Origin: Bacteroidales bacterium UBA5382
GTDB lineage: Bacteria; Bacteroidota; Bacteroidia; Bacteroidales; Dysgonomonadaceae
Assembly (NCBI GenBank): GCA_002409745.1
Contig: DHOU01000010.1
Location: 179,242-243,241, forward strand
DNA length: 64,000 nucleotides
Direction: 5' to 3'
The notes under the pieces are model-generated. The model was not told the origin of the DNA and did no database searches. It worked only from the letters and a program-made list of their open reading frames with translations. Positions 44,872 to 53,806 of this stretch are shown one piece after another. Position 1 is the stretch's first letter. Each line of letters opens with the position of its first letter. The translations under genes and the position numbers were made by a program.

Positions 44872-47052
44872 ATGAAGTATAAAATACTGATTCTCTCTCT
44901 GCTCTTCTTTGCCGTATCTTTACAGGCAAAGAATCTGTCGCACGGATTTGCCATCGTCATCGACAGCGCAAGCTATGCACAAGCGCAACAAGAAGTCACC
45001 CGCTATGCCCGATCTATCGAAGCGGACGGGTTAAAAACCTATTTGGTGGTCGACCGGTGGCACCAACCGGACTCCATCAAACAGGAACTGAAACGACTGT
45101 ACGAATTAAAGAAAAGCCCCATAGAAGGCGCCGTCTTTATCGGCGACATCCCTATCGTCATGGTAAGGGATGCCCAACACCTGACCTCGGCTTTCAAGAT
45201 GAATCAGAAACGAAACTGGCAGCAATCGAGTATTGCTTCCGACCGATTCTATGACGACTTCGATCTCTCTTTCGATTTTCTCAAACAAGATTCCGTCAAG
45301 ACGCTCTTTTTCTATTATTCGTTGCGCCCCGATTCGAAACAGTCTATCCACTCCGACATCTATACGGCGCGTATCAAACCGTTGGAAAAAGGCAAAAAAG
45401 ACAAGTACGCCCAATTGCGCGATTACCTGACAAAAGTAGTGACGGTGAAATCGGCGGAAAAGGATAATCGTATCGATCAGCTTACCGTTTCGCGCGGCCA
45501 CGGATATAATTCCGAATCGAGGGTGGCCTGGTCGGGAGAACAACTGGCTCTCAGGGAACACTTCCCGTCTTTATTCAATCCCGGAAGCTTCGTAAAGTTC
45601 ACGGATTTTGATTCCTATTGGCCCATGAAACCCTACTGGTTGAATGAGATCATGCGCCCCGATCTCGATGTCATGCTCTTCCACCATCACGGTTCGAATG
45701 ATTTGCAGTATGTAAACGGGTATAAGGAAGGCAGCGATGTGAATACATCGATAGACAATATCAAACAGTTCCTTCGCAGTAAAATATTCTCGGCAGTCAA
45801 TAAGGGGAAAGATAAAGAAGAAACAATCGCTTACTATATGTCGTCGCTGGGTGTTCCGCGCGAATGGTGCGAAGAAGCCTTCGATCCGGAACTCCAACAA
45901 AAGGATTCGCTCCTGAACGCTTCGCTCGATATTACAGTGCAAGACTTATTGTCCATAACGCCCAATGCACGCTTCGTGATGTTCGACGCATGTTATAACG
46001 GTTCGTTTTATGAAGATGAATATATTGCCGGAGCTTATTTGTTCAACGACGGCAAAACTATCGTTACGCAAGGCAACACCGTGAATACCATTCAGGATAA
46101 ATGGCCGGATGAATTTCTGGGATTGCTGTCCCACGGACTGCGGGTGGGACAATGGGGAAAATACACCCATTATCTGGAGACGCATATTCTCGGAGATCCC
46201 ACCTTCCGGTTTACCAAGAATACCGACGAAGCGATCGATATCAACGAGGCGCTTACGACCCACCGGAACGATATCCGTTTCTGTAAAAAAGCGTTGGAAT
46301 CTCCTTCCGTCGATATACAGGCTATCGCTTTACGAATGCTGTATGATAATGACTATCCGGAAATCAGCGAACTCCTGAAAAAAACGTTCTTCGACTCCTC
46401 GAGTATGATCGTTCGCCTCGAATGCGCGACGCTTTTATCGCAAATCGATGACGATGCGTTTGTGGATGTATTGGAAGCTGCTTCGGCGGACAGTTATGAG
46501 TTGACAAAGCGCTTCGCTTTTGAATGGATCGCTAAAAACGGCTCGGAACGCTTATTGCCGGTGGTGGCTAAAGCCATACTCAACGACAATACCTCGAAGC
46601 GAATCGCTTTCAAGATATCCTCCGGCTTGCGCATGCAGAATCTCGATAAACTGGAAAGCGAATTGATTAAACAGGCTGAGGGGCGACCCTTCTATTCCCG
46701 TGAAATGCTGGATAAGGCGCTCGAATCCATCCGTTCGGCTAACAAAAGCAAACAACAAGATATGGCACTTATCACCGATAAATCGGCCAAACTAAAAGAA
46801 CGGATATCGGAGGTATCACGATTCCGGAACCATCCCGCTTCGGACGAAGCAGACCTTTTACTGACCGTCCTCCGCGACCGTACGGATGACGCAGAACTGC
46901 GGAAAACGGCTGCGGAAGCCCTCGGATGGTTTACTTATTCTTACCGCAAAGAATATCTTCTTGAACAATTAGCCCAAATTCTTCCTTCGGAGACAGACGC
47001 GGCGATTCAGAATGAAGTAAAAAAGACCATCAATCGGCTGTCGGGGAAATAG
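44872..47052 (+). CDS. C25 (gingipain-like) cysteine peptidase with C-terminal HEAT repeats
   Basis: A 726-residue secreted protein (signal MKYKILILSLLFFAVSLQA). Residues about 25-450 have the landmarks of the clan CD C25 fold. These are FIGDIPIVMV (89-98), the catalytic His in MLFHHHGSND (268-277), the catalytic Cys in FDACYNGSF (371-379) and the terminal LGDPTFRF (440-447). About 100 residues separate His and Cys, against about 33 in gingipains, so there is an insert here. From about 455 to the end, paired helices (VRLECATLLSQIDDDAFVDV, AELRKTAAEALGWFTYSYRK) look like HEAT repeats. There is no type IX secretion C-terminal domain, so it probably stays periplasmic. Last gene of the cassette, 11 bp after the barrel gene. 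The peptidase role is inferred. Confidence 0.75.
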   Translation: MKYKILILSLLFFAVSLQAKNLSHGFAIVIDSASYAQAQQEVTRYARSIEADGLKTYLVVDRWHQPDSIKQELKRLYELKKSPIEGAVFIGDIPIVMVRDAQHLTSAFKMNQKRNWQQSSIASDRFYDDFDLSFDFLKQDSVKTLFFYYSLRPDSKQSIHSDIYTARIKPLEKGKKDKYAQLRDYLTKVVTVKSAEKDNRIDQLTVSRGHGYNSESRVAWSGEQLALREHFPSLFNPGSFVKFTDFDSYWPMKPYWLNEIMRPDLDVMLFHHHGSNDLQYVNGYKEGSDVNTSIDNIKQFLRSKIFSAVNKGKDKEETIAYYMSSLGVPREWCEEAFDPELQQKDSLLNASLDITVQDLLSITPNARFVMFDACYNGSFYEDEYIAGAYLFNDGKTIVTQGNTVNTIQDKWPDEFLGLLSHGLRVGQWGKYTHYLETHILGDPTFRFTKNTDEAIDINEALTTHRNDIRFCKKALESPSVDIQAIALRMLYDNDYPEISELLKKTFFDSSSMIVRLECATLLSQIDDDAFVDVLEAASADSYELTKRFAFEWIAKNGSERLLPVVAKAILNDNTSKRIAFKISSGLRMQNLDKLESELIKQAEGRPFYSREMLDKALESIRSANKSKQQDMALITDKSAKLKERISEVSRFRNHPASDEADLLLTVLRDRTDDAELRKTAAEALGWFTYSYRKEYLLEQLAQILPSETDAAIQNEVKKTINRLSGK

Positions 47053-47153
47053 ATAAAATTAAGAGGATGTCTCACAAGTTGTCATTAAAAGAGTGAGAGT
47101 AACAGGTTGTAACTTGAAAAAATTACACATCGGAAGTAGAATCATTTCTGTTT

Positions 47154-48455
47154 TTACTTTTGATACACCCTCGATGATAATGCTTTATCGAGATTCTCTT
47201 TCAATACCGATAAAAATTCCTGTGTATTGAGATACTTGTCCCTCGACAGCGAACCGGGATAAGCCAACAGGGCGAGATCTTTCGTCATTTGCCCGTTTTC
47301 GACCGTTTCCACACACACTCTTTCGAGTGTTTCACAGAAATGAATCAATGTCCGGTTATCATCGAGCTTGCCGCGATGCGCCAACCCCCGCGTCCAAGCG
47401 AAAATCGAGGCAATGGGATTGGTAGAGGTCTCTTCCCCGCGTTGATGAAGGCGGTAATGGCGCGTGACCGTCCCATGGGCAGCTTCGGCTTCCACGGTCT
47501 TGCCGTCGGGCGTCACCAACACCGACGACATCATTCCCAACGACCCGAAGCCCTGTGCGACCGTATCGGACTGCACATCGCCGTCGTAGTTCTTGCACGC
47601 CCACACGAACCCGCCATTCCATTTCATGGCGGAAGCGACCATGTCATCGATAAGACGATGCTCATAGGTCAATCCTGCCGCTTGAAAAGCATCCTTAAAC
47701 TCCTTTTCATACACTTCCTGGAAGATATCCTTAAAACGGCCGTCATACGCTTTGAGTATCGTATTCTTGGTCGACAGATAAAGCGGATACTTCTTGGCGA
47801 AAGCCATTTGAAAAGACGAACGGGCAAACCCGTAAATCGATTCGTCGGTATTATACATCGCCATCGCCACACCGTCGCCGTTGAAATCAAAGACATCCCA
47901 ACTTTGCGTTTCGCCGTTTTCGGGTGTAAACGTCATACGCAACGTTCCGCAGCCCTTTATCACGACATCCGTCGCCTTATATTGGTCGCCGAACGCATGC
48001 CGCCCGATGACGATGGGCTTTGTCCACCCCTGTACATAGCGGGGGATATTGGAACAAATGATCGGTTCGCGGAAAACCGTCCCGCCGACGATATTACGGA
48101 TGGTACCGTTAGGCGATTTCCACATTTTCTTCAACCCGAACTCTTTCACTCTCGCCTCGTCGGGCGTGATGGTCGCGCACTTGATGCCGACATGATATTT
48201 TTTGATCGCTTCGGCAGCCTCGACCGTGACCCGGTCGTCGGTCTCATCCCGATGCTGAATGCCCAGGTCATAATATTTTATATCCACCTCGATATACGGC
48301 AAAATCAGTTGTTCTTTGATGAATGACCATATCACACGGGTCATTTCGTCGCCGTCGAGTTCGACGACGGGATGACGCACGGGAATTTTGCGGGTCTTAT
48401 TGTCACCAGTCACCGGTCGCCGGTCATCAGGCGATTTTCTCGAAATAGTAGTCAT
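47154..48455 (-). CDS. icd: Isocitrate dehydrogenase (NADP), eukaryotic-like type
   Basis: A protein of up to 433 residues, oxidising isocitrate to 2-oxoglutarate. [75 protein letters not shown] and [12 protein letters not shown] identify the homodimeric eukaryotic-like NADP form. The first 20 residues before [12 protein letters not shown] are unusual: they include [11 protein letters not shown], encoded by a heptamer array (48401-48435). The ATG at 48455 overlaps the stop of the upstream four-helix gene as TAATG. GTG codons at residues 15 and about 26 are possible internal starts. Last gene of the acnA-gltA-4HB-icd group. Confidence 0.95.
   Translation of the reverse strand: MTTISRKSPDDRRPVTGDNKTRKIPVRHPVVELDGDEMTRVIWSFIKEQLILPYIEVDIKYYDLGIQHRDETDDRVTVEAAEAIKKYHVGIKCATITPDEARVKEFGLKKMWKSPNGTIRNIVGGTVFREPIICSNIPRYVQGWTKPIVIGRHAFGDQYKATDVVIKGCGTLRMTFTPENGETQSWDVFDFNGDGVAMAMYNTDESIYGFARSSFQMAFAKKYPLYLSTKNTILKAYDGRFKDIFQEVYEKEFKDAFQAAGLTYEHRLIDDMVASAMKWNGGFVWACKNYDGDVQSDTVAQGFGSLGMMSSVLVTPDGKTVEAEAAHGTVTRHYRLHQRGEETSTNPIASIFAWTRGLAHRGKLDDNRTLIHFCETLERVCVETVENGQMTKDLALLAYPGSLSRDKYLNTQEFLSVLKENLDKALSSRVYQK
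48401..48435. repeat. Heptanucleotide array inside the icd 5' coding region
   Basis: Units TGTCACC, AGTCACC, GGTCGCC, GGTCATC and AGGCGAT run in phase across icd codons 7-18. This suggests that the array was captured as coding sequence, or that the true start lies further in. Confidence 0.65.
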
Positions 48456-48802
48456 TATTCTGTTTTTAAATAGTTAATCAATTTATTTACTGAACTTGAA
48501 ATCTGTTTTAATTTTATTCGTAGTTCATTGGCTCTTTCCGGAGAACAGTAATGCAAATCCTCACACAAATAAAGCATACTTTTCACCTCGCTGCAACTCC
48601 CTAAGCTAATATGCAAATATCGGACGAATATTCCATCGCCACCGGCATCAGAGCCTTCCGCAATATTATTCATAATGGAAACCGCCGCACGTTGAAGTTG
48701 ATCTTTGAATCCCCAATCTTTCAGGTCCCTTGTTAAAGAATAAATTTCAACAACAAAAACACGAGCATCCTGCCACACACGGAGATCTTCAAACTTTCTC
48801 AT
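48455..48802 (-). CDS. Four-helix bundle protein (23S rRNA intervening-sequence/S23 family)
   Basis: A 115-residue protein starting [20 protein letters not shown]. It contains [40 protein letters not shown] and a C-terminal coiled helix, the signature of the small four-helix-bundle family. Members are known inside 23S rRNA intervening sequences of Leptospira, and free-standing elsewhere; the accessory protein Avd of diversity-generating retroelements has the same fold. It sits between gltA and icd, and its stop overlaps the icd start. Its function is unknown; nucleic-acid binding is plausible. It looks like an insertion into the TCA-branch operon. Confidence 0.9.
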   Translation of the reverse strand: MRKFEDLRVWQDARVFVVEIYSLTRDLKDWGFKDQLQRAAVSIMNNIAEGSDAGGDGIFVRYLHISLGSCSEVKSMLYLCEDLHYCSPERANELRIKLKQISSSVNKLINYLKTE

Positions 48803-48839
48803 TCTGCTTCCTTTTAATTAGTCGCTATCGACCACTCTT

Positions 48840-48881
48840 GACCGGAGACTGAAGACCGGAGACTGAAGACTTTTGACTTTT
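48840..48881. repeat. Heptanucleotide tandem array, six units (GACYGRA/GACTTTT)
   Basis: Units GACCGGA, GACTGAA, GACCGGA, GACTGAA, GACTTTT and GACTTTT end exactly at the citrate synthase stop codon and fill half of the 78-bp gap to the four-helix gene. Confidence 0.85.
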
Positions 48882-50233
48882 CACCTTTCTCCCAGCGGAA
48901 CAAACGATTGTTTTCCCCGAACATTCTTGTATGCGGGGCGAATGATACGTTTGCTGGCGAAATTCAGTTCTTCGATGCGATGGGCAGACCATCCCACAAT
49001 ACGCGCCATGGCAAACAGCGGCGTAAAGACTTCTTGCGGCAGGCCGATGGCTTCATACACGAACCCCGAATAAAAATCGACATTGACGCATACCTGCTTG
49101 GCGCCTTCGCCCTTGAACTCGGCAAACAATTTCACCGCCCGCTCTTCCACAAGCTCCATCAAGGCAAATTCCTCTTCAAGCCCTTTTTCCTTAGCCAAGT
49201 CGCGAGCCATCTCCTTAAGAAGGATCGCACGTGGGTCGCTAATACGATAAACGGCATGCCCGATGCCATAAATCAAGCCGGTTTTATCGAATGCCTGTTT
49301 GTTGAGGATTCTTTTGAGATAAGCATCCACCTCTTCCACCTTGTCCCAATGAAACACATTGGCCTTCAGATCGTCGAACATGGCTCTTATCTTATGATTG
49401 GCGCCTCCGTGAAGGGGGCCTTTCAACGAACCGATGCCGGCCGCAATAGAAGAATAGATATCGGTTTCGGTAGAACTGGTAACCCGTACCGAGAAGGTCG
49501 AGTTATTCCCCCCTCCGTGCTCGGCATGAAGGATAAGCGCCAAATCGAGTATCTTCACTTCCAAATCGGTATACCGGTCGCGCCCTTTAATCATAAAAAG
49601 AAAATTCTCCGCTACGGAACGATCTTCATACGGATGGCGGATATGCATGGAACGCCCGTACTCGGCATGCCGCAACACCTGATAGGCATAGGCGATGATG
49701 GTGGGGAATTTGGCGATAAGATTGATGGATTGGCGCATCAGGTTCTCGCGCGAAATGTCTTCTGGATTTTCATCATAGACATATAGTTCAAGTACGCTCC
49801 GGGCAAGGATGTTCATGATGTTTTTTCCTTTGCGGGAAAGAATGCTCATGGTGGTTTGATGACTGAGCGGCATCGTCTGCATAATCAATGCGCGGAAAGC
49901 TTCGAGCTCGTCTTTATCGGGCAATATCCCCGACAAAAGCAAGAAAGACGTTTCCTCAAATCCCAAACGGTTTTCTTTTTGAATACCGCGGACCAGCTCT
50001 TCCACATCCATTCCCCGGTAATAGAGTTTTCCGGGAATGGCCTTCAGCGTTCCGTCGGGCAGCTTTTCATAACCGACCACATCCCCGATGCGGGTCAGTC
50101 CGACCAACACACCGGTACCGTCTTCATTGCGAAGCCCGCGCTTCACATTCATTTCGGTGAATAACTTTTTATCGATCTGCGTTGTTTTCTTGATCGACTC
50201 GGATAATTTATAAATTAAATAGTTTTCATCCAT
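48881..50233 (-). CDS. gltA: Citrate synthase
   Basis: A 450-residue enzyme condensing acetyl-CoA and oxaloacetate. It starts at ATG 50233 (MDENYLIYKLSESIKK); the longer open frame to 50440 runs back through heptamer repeats into acnA and is discarded. Blocks seen are LILHAEHGGGNNSTFSVRV (catalytic His), GPLHGGANHKIRAM, GIGHAVYRISDPRA (catalytic His) and VDFYSGFVYEAIGLP (Asp). The length and N-terminal extension fit the larger citrate synthases of Bacteroidetes. It lies downstream of aconitase and upstream of the four-helix gene and icd, so the three enzymes form the oxidative branch to 2-oxoglutarate. Confidence 0.96.
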   Translation of the reverse strand: MDENYLIYKLSESIKKTTQIDKKLFTEMNVKRGLRNEDGTGVLVGLTRIGDVVGYEKLPDGTLKAIPGKLYYRGMDVEELVRGIQKENRLGFEETSFLLLSGILPDKDELEAFRALIMQTMPLSHQTTMSILSRKGKNIMNILARSVLELYVYDENPEDISRENLMRQSINLIAKFPTIIAYAYQVLRHAEYGRSMHIRHPYEDRSVAENFLFMIKGRDRYTDLEVKILDLALILHAEHGGGNNSTFSVRVTSSTETDIYSSIAAGIGSLKGPLHGGANHKIRAMFDDLKANVFHWDKVEEVDAYLKRILNKQAFDKTGLIYGIGHAVYRISDPRAILLKEMARDLAKEKGLEEEFALMELVEERAVKLFAEFKGEGAKQVCVNVDFYSGFVYEAIGLPQEVFTPLFAMARIVGWSAHRIEELNFASKRIIRPAYKNVRGKQSFVPLGER

Positions 50234-50239
50234 ATATAT

Positions 50240-50328
50240 GATTCCAAAATTCAATAATTCCATGATTCGATGATTCCCCACATTCAGCCTTTCGACTTTA
50301 GACCTTAGACTCTTAGACCTTAGACTTT
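50240..50328. repeat. Degenerate heptanucleotide array between acnA and gltA
   Basis: 7-bp units of two kinds, ATTCCATG/ATGATTC-like (50240-50275) and CGACTTT, AGACCTT, AGACTCT, TAGACCT, TAGACTT (50293-50327). The second block overlaps the last codons and the stop of acnA, so the enzyme's terminal Ser-Lys-Val is repeat-encoded. Confidence 0.65.
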
Positions 50329-52580
50329 TTCCCCATCGCATTGAGCGCGCTGCCGGCCTTAAACCATTCGATCTGCTGTTTATTATAGGTATGCACGGCT
50401 TCGAAAGCATCCGTAGAGCCATCGGCATGAAGGAGATCAACCGTCAGATTGACACCGGGCGCAAAACGATTCAGCCCGCGCACGCTTATCTTGTCATCTT
50501 CCCGTATCTTGTCATAATCATCCTTATCGGCAAAGGTAAGCGCCAACATCCCCTGCTTCTTGAGGTTCGTCTCGTGAATGCGGGCAAAGGATTTCACCAA
50601 AATGACTTTCACCGCCAAATGGCGAGGCTCCATCGCGGCATGTTCGCGGCTCGACCCTTCGCCGTAATTTTCCTCGGCCACGACGACGGAGCCCAATCCC
50701 TGCGATTTGAGTTTGCGGGCCAGTTGCGGCACGGCAAGGTATTCCCCTGTTTCGGGGTCGCGCACCGCGTTCGTTTGGTTGTTAAAGGCATTCACGGCCC
50801 CGATAAGCATATTGTCGGAAATGTTATCGAGATGGCCTCGGAAGCGAAGCCAGGGACCCGCCATCGAAATATGATCGGTGGTACATTTTCCCTTCACTTT
50901 TATCAAAAGAGGCAGGCGTTCGAAATCGTTCCCGTCCCATGCGGGGAAAGGCGCGAGCTTTTGCAGGCGTTTCGACGCAGGGTCGATGATGATTTCCTTA
51001 TTGTGGCCGTCGGGCGAAGGAGCGCGGTAACCCGCTTCTTGCACGTCATACCCGCCGGGGGGCGTTTCGTACCCGGAGGGTTCGGCAAGCCGGACGTGTT
51101 GCCCCTTGTCGTTTTCGAGCGTATCGGTGAGGGGATTGAAGCGCAAGTCGCCGGCAATGGTCAGCGCCGCGACGAGTTCGGGCGAAGCCACGAAAGCATG
51201 CGTGTTGGGGTTCCCGTCGTTACGTTTGGCGAAGTTCCGGTTGAAGGAAGTGACAATGGAGTTGGGGCGTTGCCCGCCCGCATCATCGCGCTTCCATTGC
51301 CCGATGCAGGGGCCGCAGGCATTGGCCATGATTACCGCCCCCGCTTCTTCAAACTCGGCGAGGATGCCGTCGCGTTCCGCCGTATAACGGATTTGTTCCG
51401 ATCCGGGATTGATAATGAATTGCGCGTTCACCCCTACCCCGTCTTCCTTCGCCTGTTTCACCACCGATACGGCTCGGGTAAGATCTTCGTAAGACGAGTT
51501 GGTACACGAACCGATAAGCCCCACTTCCATTTTACGGGGATAATCGTTCTCTTCCACCACCCGGGCAAATTGGGAGATGGGATAAGCGGCATCGGGCGTG
51601 AAAGGCCCGTTGATATAGGGTTCGAGGGTGGAAAGGTCGATTTCGATCACCCGGTCGTAATAATCGTGCGGAGAAGCAACCGTCTCGGGATCAGGACGTA
51701 GGTGTCCGACAATGCTCCGCGCCAGGGAAGCTACCTCCTTCCGTCCGGTCGCTTCGAGATAGGAGGCCGATTTTTCGTCGAAAGGAAAGACGGAAGTCGT
51801 GGCTCCTACTTCGGCGCCCATATTGCAAATCGTTCCTTTGCCCGTTGCGGAAAGGGTTTCGGTTCCCTCGCCGAAATATTCGATAACGGCATTCGTTCCT
51901 CCCTTTACGGTAAGGATACCGGCCAGTTTAAGAATAACATCCTTAGGAGCAGCCCATCCCGACAGCCTGCCGGTCAGCTTCACGCCGATGAGCCGGGGCA
52001 TTTTTAACTCCCACGGTAATCCGGCCATCACATCCACCGCATCGGCGCCTCCTACGCCGATAGCCAACATGCCCAATCCGCCGGCATTGGGCGTATGCGA
52101 GTCCGTTCCAATCATCATTCCGCCGGGGAAAGCATAATTTTCGAGCACGACCTGATGGATAATGCCTGCGCCGGGTTCCCAAAAGCCGATTCCGTATTTA
52201 TCCGACACCTCCCGCAGAAATTCATATACTTCGCGGTTGGTAACGTTGGCCGTCTGTAAATCGGCGCGGGCATCCTTGTATGCCTGGATGAGGTGATCGC
52301 AATGCACGGTGGAGGGCACGGCGACGGAAGAGCGCCCGGCATTCATCAACTGCAAGAGCGCCATTTGGGCCGTCGCGTCTTGCATGGCCACGCGGTCGGG
52401 AGCGAAATCCACATAATCGCCGCCCCGCAGGTAGTCTTTCACTGGGATACCCGGAGAGAGATGCGAGAAAAGAATCTTCTCGGTCAGTGTCAGCGGACGG
52501 TTCAACACGCGTTTCGCCTCCTGCACTTTGCAGGGCAAGCCGGCATAGACATTGCGAATCAAATTAAAATCGAAAATCAT
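50313..52580 (-). CDS. acnA: Aconitate hydratase (mitochondrial-type AcnA)
   Basis: A 755-residue [4Fe-4S] enzyme isomerising citrate to isocitrate. It starts at ATG 52580 ([15 protein letters not shown]); the open frame to 52688 adds a non-homologous Cys-rich stretch. Cluster ligands are visible in [14 protein letters not shown] and [15 protein letters not shown], and the swivel domain has [16 protein letters not shown]. The size (about 755) and sequence match the mitochondrial aconitase group rather than the 890-residue IRP-like AcnA. First gene of the acnA-gltA-4HB-icd operon, with a TATCTTTG box 45 bp upstream. Confidence 0.96.
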   Translation of the reverse strand: MIFDFNLIRNVYAGLPCKVQEAKRVLNRPLTLTEKILFSHLSPGIPVKDYLRGGDYVDFAPDRVAMQDATAQMALLQLMNAGRSSVAVPSTVHCDHLIQAYKDARADLQTANVTNREVYEFLREVSDKYGIGFWEPGAGIIHQVVLENYAFPGGMMIGTDSHTPNAGGLGMLAIGVGGADAVDVMAGLPWELKMPRLIGVKLTGRLSGWAAPKDVILKLAGILTVKGGTNAVIEYFGEGTETLSATGKGTICNMGAEVGATTSVFPFDEKSASYLEATGRKEVASLARSIVGHLRPDPETVASPHDYYDRVIEIDLSTLEPYINGPFTPDAAYPISQFARVVEENDYPRKMEVGLIGSCTNSSYEDLTRAVSVVKQAKEDGVGVNAQFIINPGSEQIRYTAERDGILAEFEEAGAVIMANACGPCIGQWKRDDAGGQRPNSIVTSFNRNFAKRNDGNPNTHAFVASPELVAALTIAGDLRFNPLTDTLENDKGQHVRLAEPSGYETPPGGYDVQEAGYRAPSPDGHNKEIIIDPASKRLQKLAPFPAWDGNDFERLPLLIKVKGKCTTDHISMAGPWLRFRGHLDNISDNMLIGAVNAFNNQTNAVRDPETGEYLAVPQLARKLKSQGLGSVVVAEENYGEGSSREHAAMEPRHLAVKVILVKSFARIHETNLKKQGMLALTFADKDDYDKIREDDKISVRGLNRFAPGVNLTVDLLHADGSTDAFEAVHTYNKQQIEWFKAGSALNAMGKKSKV

Positions 52581-52624
52581 ACTGAATGAACTTAGTAAAT
52601 AGGGTTGCTCTGTTTTTTTAACAA

Positions 52625-52632
52625 CAAAGATA
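52625..52632 (-). promoter_or_regulatory. -7 box for acnA-gltA-4HB-icd
   Basis: TATCTTTG on the minus strand, an exact TAnnTTTG match, 45 bp upstream of the acnA start. Confidence 0.55.
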
Positions 52633-52777
52633 GCTAAATGTTCGACAGGAGAAAAACAGAACTTACATTTAATCGAAAAACAAGTCACATTGTTTACTTT
52701 CTTTATTTTTCAGGCTCCAATAAACATCTTTTTTCTTAAAAACAAGCTCGATAGGTGTCAGATTAATTATCGACCCC

Positions 52778-53200
52778 CTATCTCCCAATCTCGTATGGCC
52801 ACGCCATATTCTTTCTATCGCTTTTCCCGGAACTATCCTGCAAAGAATCCGTTTTGATCGTCTGCGTGCCGGCAGGTATTGACGATTTGCCCTTCAGTCC
52901 CGGAATAATATATTTTACGGTATATACGGTCGATAAGGCGATCAATACATTGGCGATCAGGATTTTTACGACACAGCGCGCCCTCGCTCTTCGCCGGTTG
53001 CCCGGATCGGCCGGATCGTAAAGGGGATTGGAAAAGTTTTTGTCACAATTCGGACAAGGAAGTTTTTTATCATGTTGCAATTCGGCGGGGCAATATAATT
53101 GCGCACCGCATTTCGGGCAGGTTACCGGATAAATTCCGCTTTCGGGAAAAGTCGGATCGGGCAAGCCGTTAAACGGACGTTTACGAAGGTGCTTCTTCAT
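52778..53200 (-). CDS. Zinc-ribbon single-pass membrane protein
   Basis: A 140-residue protein not recognised beyond its parts. The N-terminal cytoplasmic part carries CPKCGAQLYCP and CPNCDKNF (about residues 28-55), a likely four-Cys zinc ribbon. A basic stretch NRRRARARC follows, then one transmembrane helix (about 78-97, VVKILIANVLIALSTVYTVKYI) and a polar tail. It stands alone on the minus strand. Zinc-ribbon plus helix proteins often act as membrane-tethered adaptors, but nothing here shows a function. Confidence 0.7.
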   Translation of the reverse strand: MKKHLRKRPFNGLPDPTFPESGIYPVTCPKCGAQLYCPAELQHDKKLPCPNCDKNFSNPLYDPADPGNRRRARARCVVKILIANVLIALSTVYTVKYIIPGLKGKSSIPAGTQTIKTDSLQDSSGKSDRKNMAWPYEIGR

Positions 53201-53293
53201 TACTATTCATTTATATCGATATAACCTCGCCGTTCCCCAAGGTCGGTATGAAATAGTATCAAAAAAGAGCGCGGGAACTGTCGACTCATCCGT

Positions 53294-53371
53294 TTAGAGG
53301 CATCGCCAAAGGCCCGAAAGAAAGACAAGCAACAGCCCCACGCCTAAAGCGCGGAGCATTCGTCGCATCAT
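53294..53371 (-). CDS. Possible 25-residue hydrophobic peptide
   Basis: ATG 53371 to TAA 53294 encodes a short peptide with a basic start (MMRRMLRAL) followed by one hydrophobic helix (GVGLLLVFLSGLW). This is the layout of small single-pass membrane peptides. A purine-rich AGAAAGAAAGG sits directly before the ATG. No family was recognised, and chance cannot be excluded at this length. Confidence 0.3.
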   Translation of the reverse strand: MMRRMLRALGVGLLLVFLSGLWRCL

Positions 53372-53482
53372 CCTTTCTTTCTGAAAATTGGCGATTTTCT
53401 AAACAGGATTAAGCTGAAACGCTTCGTTTATATATCAATCAGATACGCTGCAAGGTACCTGCTGCAAAGGTATTATTTTTTA

Positions 53483-53659
53483 TATGATTATCCGCAAAGC
53501 GTCCGATTTCTTTTTTAACCCCTCCCCGCTTCACGGTACTCCCCTTATCGTAAGGGGAGAGTAGAGAGATCGGACTCCGCAACTGTTTCCTTAAGATAAG
53601 GGGACGAGCGAGGAACGAGCGGAGGGGGCACGTTTAGGTCGCTTTGCGGATAATCATAT
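53483..53659. mobile_element. MITE-like element with 20-bp perfect terminal inverted repeats
   Basis: ATATGATTATCCGCAAAGCG at 53483-53502 is repeated as its exact reverse complement at 53640-53659. The arms show a second, weaker inverted match inside (CCCCTCCCCGC near 53520 and GCGGAGGGGGC near 53620). A perfect hairpin CTCCCCTTA-TCG-TAAGGGGAG lies at 53540-53560. The 177-bp body has no ORF for a transposase. Both flanks are T-rich (ATTTTTTAT on the left, ATTTTTTTTATAT on the right), which could hide a target duplication. Likely a non-autonomous element or a structured repeat. Confidence 0.6.
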
Positions 53660-53806
53660 TTTTTTTATATACGAAAAGACCTTTAACCGGTTTATTATTC
53701 TTTCGCTTCTCGCCGGAAGAACGTTGAAAATTTCTTCCCCTTCATCCTCCATCCGAAATACAAAGCCGGACTTAGGCAGATCAATGCGGATACAAGAGTA
53801 TTCGTT

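Larger units (their letters stand above)
53201..53806. other. 606-bp intergenic region between zinc-ribbon and ATP-grasp genes
   Basis: This gap holds a possible 25-codon hydrophobic ORF (53294-53371, minus) and the MITE-like inverted-repeat element (53483-53659). The remaining sequence shows no supported gene or RNA. Confidence 0.5.

Noticed and set aside
47053-47150. Possible insertion-sequence end (GAGGATGTCTCACAAG) after the HEAT peptidase gene
   Set aside because: A short motif resembling IS ends, but no matching inverted copy or transposase fragment was found nearby.
50234-50440. N-terminal extension of citrate synthase
   Set aside because: It runs through a heptamer array and into acnA in another frame; the family N-terminus is at 50233.
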